Assembly: GCA_008360975.2 (NCBI GenBank)
Contig: CM039198.1
Coordinates: 10,870,547 to 10,934,546, forward strand
Direction of reading: 5' to 3'
Length of the DNA: 64,000 bases
Source: Lichenostomus cassidix
Lineage: Eukaryota > Chordata > Aves > Passeriformes > Meliphagidae
Shown here in pieces: positions 58,485 through 64,000 of this stretch; the first letter of the stretch is position 1, and each line of letters starts with the position of its first letter. A model generated the notes under the pieces. It was not told where the DNA came from. It was given only the letters and a program-made list of their open reading frames with translations, and searched no databases. A program made the position numbers and the translations under genes.

Positions 58485-60296
58485 GTTGGCAAAAAGTCAG
58501 GATTGCTGCCAGTTCTCCCAGCATTGCAGGCAATTAATCCCCAACCTCAGCCTGTGTGCTCTGTCAGATCATGATGAGTGCAGAGAGAGGTGTCCCCCAT
58601 CTCCCTTGGGGGCAACAAGACCCTAACTGGGACCCCAAAGTCTGTCCCACAGAAGCACAGCCCATCCCTGGTGCTGTAGCAGCCAATGGCTCTCCTGCCA
58701 CAAGTGGGATTATTTCCCCTTTTTTGGATTGCAGGAGCTGCTGTTGTGAGTTGGATTTGTTCAGTGCTCATGACAGATAATTGCTGCTCCCCTGTGCAGT
58801 CCCAGGTGTCCATGGAAGCTCTTATCACTGGTCTGGGTGATGTTGGCCTCAGTCTCGCTCCAAAAATGCTGATAATTTTATGAAAAGAGTTGTTTTAGCA
58901 TGAACTGCTGGCTTGCTAAACGCTGCTGCAACTTTTTCCCCTGTAAAATTTTAACATAATCTTCCTTTTTTTGAGTGGGGAGCAGCTAAATGGAAGTTCA
59001 TTGGGAAATGAATATTTAATGCTGCCAGAGAAGGTTCCCAGGGAAGGTTCCTGATTGCACTGGATCCTGGAGCTGGTGATGAATGTGCACTACCAGGGGG
59101 ATTTGGGGTGTGAATTTCCCAGGGTCTAATCATCTCATAAGGCTGCTGAGTGTGACTCCTTCCCCAGTAATCTACTTAACTCAGTCATTTACCCCTCCTC
59201 TTGCCTTGCCAGGAGAATGAATCTCCCAGGTTGTTTGCATGACAAGTAGCCCGGGATTGTCTGGCGCTTTGAGGAAGATGCTGGGAGTTAATTGGAGCAG
59301 CTGGAGTTGGTGGTTTCCCATGTTCACTGGCAGGCTGGCTGAGGAGCAGAGCTTTTATGGGCAGCACTATTCCAGGCTGCACCATGTGTTTTGATAGCTA
59401 AAATAGTAAGAAAAAAAAAATGGTTTGCCTTCCAAAGGATGTTTTTCTCCACCAAAACTAATCTCGAGGGAAAATGATGTTTGGTAGCTCTAGAATTATT
59501 GGATTTGCAGATAGAAACTGCTGTGCTAATGGCAGCTACTGACTGATGACCAAAGCAGCTAACTGGGAGATGTTCTTGGCAGCTGGTCCTGCTAAAAACC
59601 TCCCCTCCAAGCCATGAAAACCACAGTGAACAAAATTGAAATAACAACAAAAAAAAAAAAGCTGCTAGCAAGCAAAAACTAATCACTGGATCCACCTCTT
59701 CATTTGAAAAGAAATTAAGGATGCTCCATTAGAAGTGTTGTCTTTTAAATTTTATTAGGATTCCCTCCCACCAAACCTTGATTGTGCTAAAAATAAAAGG
59801 ATAAGCATCCCTTCATCTCTGTTTTTAATTTGCCTACTCCTAAAGCCAAACACTGTGAATAAAATTGCTGCTTGGAGATGGGCTCTGTGATACGTGGTCA
59901 GCCTGTGCTGGCAAGGATGGGAACAGAGACAGAAAGAGAGGCTGAAGCACTGGATAAACTGTACAGGTTTTATTTAAATTACTGTCATGTTCTGTGGCTT
60001 GCCTGAAATCAAACCCTGCCAGGCATCTCATTGCAGTCCCAGTGGTTTGCACCTAATATGCATTTCATTAACCATTTGCAGATGACTTTATTCCTGCTGT
60101 AATGCTGCGTGTGCAGTGTGGAGCTTTTGAAGTGATGGAGGCAGGAGTTGATGAAACCTTAAAAAAAATTCTTTTAACATGACTTGAGAGTCATTCACGC
60201 ACAGCCCTGGCAGGGTGACGCCAGGCAGGAGTCGTGGTGTCCCTTTTCCCCTTGGTGGCTCGGGGGTGGGAGCATCTTGGAGAGCTTCTCATGCTG

Positions 60297-60317
60297 GCAG
60301 GGCAGGGCAGGGCAGGG
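60297..60317. repeat. (GGCAG)n short tandem repeat
   Basis: About four GGCAG units in a row. Confidence 0.85.
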
Positions 60318-60454
60318 AGTCTTCTGTGGTCTGTCTCAACCCCCTGTTGTGGTCTCCAGCTGCCACAGAGGTGGGTGCAGATGTTGAGGTTCACCTCCAT
60401 CGTCTCAACATCGAGCTGGTTTGATTTTCCTGGTTTCCAGCCTAGTTTTGATCT

Positions 60455-60600
60455 CACAGAATCCCAAAATGGTTTGGGTTGGGAGAAACCTTAAGGCCCA
60501 TCTAGTGCCACCCCTGCCATGGCAGGGACACCTCCCACTGCCCCAGGCTGCTCCAAGCCCCAGTGTCCAACCTGGCCTTGGACACTTTCAGGGATGGGGG
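60455..60600 (-). mobile_element. CR1 3' fragment, reverse strand
   Basis: TCACAGAATCCCAAAATGG, then CCATGGCAGGGACACCTCCC and CTTGGACACTTTCAGGGATG is a short, 5'-truncated CR1. Confidence 0.9.
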
Positions 60601-62609
60601 GTCTGTTGCTTCTGCCCTCCTGCTGGACAGTTCACAGCCCCCAGGTGAGCTCAGAGCCCTGCTGGAGCAGCTCCTGGGAAGGAACCTTGGACCAGGGTTG
60701 GAAAGCCCATGTTGAGTTCTCCATCTGGGAGAGTTCTCCAATCCTCTACACAGATTTCACAGGGCTTTGCCCCTGGTTCCCAGTGGGAATGACTGCATCC
60801 ATGTGGAGTCCATGTGAGCACAGTTGGAGGCTGCTTGGGCTGCAGGTTCAGCCCTGCCTGTCTGCAGGACCAGGGAGAGCCTGGAGAGCCAAGGGGTCTC
60901 TCCCTGCTGCCCCATGGCTGGATGAGCCCAGCTTTTGTTAGCATAGCACCAGATCCATGGGTTTTGTGAGGAAAGATAAACATGAAAAATCATTTATGTA
61001 AACTCTGTATGAGCTGGGAGAAAATCAGAATGAAATCCATGTTGCAATTCCAAAAGTGCATGGAAAAGCATATTTGTTTTGTGACTCAGAAAGACGTAGC
61101 TGGCTTAGGAGTGTAATTTTAGCAGAATTGTATCACTTGGTTTGAGTTAATGTTTTGCAGACAGCAGAGCCCTCAAAACAATGTAAAATCTGGGGGATAA
61201 ATGGGGATCTTCCTGCTCAGAGCCCACGTGGAGTCAGTGGGAAGCTTACATAGGCAGCATTTTCTCTGCTCTGCAGACAGATTCCCCTTCCTTTGGAGCC
61301 AATCCTCGGATCTGGGATAAGAAATGGGGGCTGGCAGTGCTGGGAGGGGGAAGAACCTTCCTGCAGCAGTGGCTGATCTGTGGCATCCATGGAGCCTCAG
61401 GGGAGCAGGGCAGGCGCTGGTGGGCAGCTCAGGCCAATTCCATGGCCAGAGTGCCCCCAGCCTTGGAGCACCAAGGGAGCTGGGGAAGGCCAGGATTGCA
61501 GCAGGCTGCTGAGTTCCCAAGGGACACCCAGAACCCTCCTGCTCTCCATCCCCACCTACTCTTGGCCACGCTTGCCGTTCCCGTGCCGGGGATTGTGGAG
61601 GGCTGCGTGCTGTGCTAAACATTCCCTTTCTTCTGTTAGCCCAGGGACTGCGACTTTCTTAATTGTGGATTCTTTTAGTTAATTGGGAGTGTTTGGAAAC
61701 GCCTTGCACCTCAGCAGGGTTCAGTCCTGCGGGGTGCCAAGGGCTTTGTTCCTCGGCCAGCAAAGCACTTCAGCCTGGCTCTGAGAACACTTTACAGGCT
61801 GCAATAAGCTCATTGATTTCAGGGCACTGCAGGGTTGAGCCAATACCGAATTTCTTCCAATGATCCCGGCTCAACTAGGAACATCCAGGAAAGTGTTCCT
61901 TGAATGTTAATGCTACCTTAAATAGGCATGGCTCAGGGTCCACGACTGGGGAGAGGAGCAAAGACTGAACCAGTGTTTGGGGGAGGTTCTTCTGGGAATA
62001 CAGGAAAAGTCATGGTTAAAGGTGATTTTCCCCCTCTCCCCCGTTTTTTTCCCTCTACTCTGTACTAGCAGGGGTTTGCTCTAACTGTGGTCATCTTCAG
62101 CGAGCTTTTAATAAATGAAGAGGAAACTGGAAGAGTTTGGAAAAGCAGAGAATAAGCAAACACTCCAGAGGGACTTGTAGTGGCAACATGATTAATAAGG
62201 GACAGTCCTGGTAATTCTATCAAAACAGCTATTGCAAAAGCATATGGAGCATCCTGTGTTTGGGCAGGAGCAGGATTCAGACAAATGATCTAGGGAGATT
62301 TATGTCCCTCTTTACGGGAAGGGTTTCTTCTCCCCCTGGAAGTGTGAGGGGAAAAGCTCTGTAGATTTAACCATAGGATCAGACTCCAGGAAAGAAAAGA
62401 AATTAGTAAATCAGGCAACTTCTTTGGCTCCCAAGTATTTTTATGTTGGTTGGTTGGTTGATAACAGGGTCCATTCCTTACACTGACCTTTTTTCCTTAA
62501 CTTTATATATTTATCTTTTTTTTTCTGTCAACCCCCACACGTATGTAGGAATAACCTTAAGGAGCTGAAAAAGGGAAATGTTCTCCGAAAGGAAAATAGG
62601 ATGCAAAAT
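60601..62609 (+). other. STX8: STX8 downstream intron, nothing recognised
   Basis: Only a short TTGG repeat at 62445. Confidence 0.45.
62445..62461. repeat. (TTGG)n microsatellite
   Basis: TTGGTTGGTTGGTTG. Confidence 0.9.
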
Positions 62610-62768
62610 ACAGAATCATAGAGTGGTTTGTTTTGGGAAGGACCTTAAAACTCATCCCATCCCACATGGCAGGGACACCTGCTATCCCAGGTTGCTCCAA
62701 ACCCCATCCAGCCTGCCCTGGGACACTTCCAGGGATGGGACATCAACAACTTCACCAGGCAACAGAGA
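62610..62768 (-). mobile_element. CR1 3' fragment, reverse strand
   Basis: ACAGAATCATAGAGTGGTTT, then AAGGACCTTAAAACTCATCC, CTTCCAGGGATGGGACATC and CAACTTCACCAGGCAAC mark a short CR1 end. Confidence 0.88.
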
Positions 62769-64000
62769 AGATTTTCCAAACCATCCTGCCTTCTGCAGGT
62801 TCTCCCAGTGCTCTCCTGGGTTTGTTGTCCCCACTGGCAGTGGGGGTGCAGAACTGGCAGTGCCACAGCAGCAGCACCAGCTCAGCCCTGCTCATGTCAC
62901 CCAGGCCAGGGCTTCCCCAGCACTTTGTTCTCAGAGCAATTATTTCCTTATTTCCTTTGAAGACTTTTACTGTGCAGCTGCTGGGGCAGCTTGGAGCTGT
63001 CATGTGGGGAGGCAAACACAGGGAACTGGAGTTAAAAGCTTATAAACTTCTCAGGTTTTAGGAAGGTACAGAGATTAAACGATACTGTGGTTTTCCCCTC
63101 CTCCTTTCTCTTTTTTTTATAACACAGAATGAGAGGGGACCTCTTGCACTGCACGTGCATAAATTGTACAGGTTTGGCTCTGCTCGAGGCTGAAATTAAA
63201 AAATAAAAGAAAATCAAATAGTCATCCTGACACATGAGACAATGCAGTCGTCCAAAACCAAAATAGTTCTGTGTAGTACTCTGCATATAGGAGTCAGAGA
63301 TCTGTGTGTGGGCTTCAAGAGATGCCTTGCCTTCTTTTTTTGGAGAAGAAACTTCTGTTAACATCTAAATGATGTCAAGAATTCAGCAAGGATTGAATTC
63401 CCTACTTCATCGGCATGAAATTTTTGCATTGCTACTGAACTCTGTTATTTTATCAGCCTCCTGCTCTTCAGACTCCATTTTCCAAAAACTTTTAAAGTGA
63501 TTATGCAAGTCAAACCTAATTTCTTATCACAATTCTTGTATATATTGGCTCAGTTGTTTGCAAGGGATTGTTTCACCCACCCTGTTTCCCTTGGCATTTT
63601 TAGAAGGTTCTTGTAGTTGTTAGCAGCTGTAAATGGTATTAATAAGGAGTATTTCGTTGCTGGTTTCTGCAGTTTTCTCTGCTGATTAGGCTGCATTGCC
63701 AAAGGTTGAGCAAGTTTCTAAAAGCAGGATTGTTCTTTGAGTTGTGAAAACACAATTCTCAACAAAATAACAGCTGTATCTGTGTCAAGAATTCTGCAGG
63801 CAGGCTGCTTCATCCCTGCAGAAACTGGGGTAAACCACACAATTAATCCAAAGCGGTACTGATGTTAAAATCAATGAAGTTTCACCTAAATGTTTAAAGA
63901 GGTTTCACCTGAATGTTTAAAGATCCAGCCAGGAAGACGCCGAGGTTTTTTTCCTTTCCTCAGGGTTGTGTTTGAGGTGGAAAGCACTTTCCCACTCCAG
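62769..64000 (+). other. STX8: STX8 downstream intron to the window end
   Basis: No final STX8 exon and no neighbouring gene (NTN1 lies beyond STX8 in other vertebrates) is visible before the window ends. Confidence 0.45.

Larger units (their letters stand above)
58001..60454 (+). other. STX8: STX8 downstream intron with a possible LTR-like segment
   Basis: Apart from the doubtful LTR-like stretch at 58279-58484, nothing is recognised. Confidence 0.4.

Noticed and set aside
37583..64000. Final STX8 exon or the neighbouring NTN1 gene
   Set aside because: I looked for a hydrophobic terminal exon ending WPTN and for netrin-like coding sequence on the minus strand and found neither.
1..64000. 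CRISPR arrays, bacterial operons or phage genes
   Set aside because: The sequence is vertebrate intronic DNA; no regularly spaced repeats or prokaryotic gene layout occur.

Overview
This is a vertebrate nuclear window, almost certainly from a songbird or a close relative. The evidence is many CR1 LINE pieces in both orientations, several avian-type retroviral LTRs, and a short tRNA-Ile-headed, CR1-tailed element at 45711-45821 that looks like the passerine SINE TguSINE1. No long gene with a continuous reading frame is present; nearly every open frame is chance or sits inside a repeat.

The only functional coding sequence I can support is one 102-base exon on the + strand at 37480-37581. It is the penultimate coding exon of STX8 (syntaxin 8), an endosomal Qc-SNARE. 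It carries the C-terminal half of the SNARE helix and the juxtamembrane linker, with a good acceptor and donor. The preceding exon and the final transmembrane exon were not found, so 1-37479 and 37582-64000 read as parts of two large STX8 introns.

Layout. 1-18.4 kb: mostly unique intron, with a reverse-strand LTR (1902-2429) and two CR1 pieces. 18.4-18.8 kb: a CR1 split by a solo LTR of 263 bp with 6-bp target-site duplications. 18.8-32 kb: mostly unique, with an approximately 172-bp tandem duplication (26.7-27.0 kb) and a dispersed inverted repeat (27.6/29.1 kb). 32-37 kb: CR1 pieces, GGAT and TA microsatellites, then the STX8 exon. 40.5-42.3 kb: a repeat cluster with an LTR, then a CR1 split by a second, different LTR. 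44.1-45.6 kb: a processed pseudogene of MFAP1 (spliceosome-associated protein), with an internal 90-bp tandem duplication and split by a second copy of the 263-bp LTR. A SINE and another CR1 follow. 47.8-64 kb: more CR1 pieces, a 34-bp minisatellite, a G-quadruplex motif and unique intron.

The genes do not form a working system. The window is one host gene (STX8) whose introns have collected retrotransposed material in layers: an old MFAP1 retrocopy, CR1 copies of different ages, and relatively young LTRs nested in both. I found no convincing new molecular system. The most unusual object is the MFAP1 retrocopy, where the inserted LTR supplies both a stop codon and an overlapping AATAAA to a still-open frame of about 200 codons.
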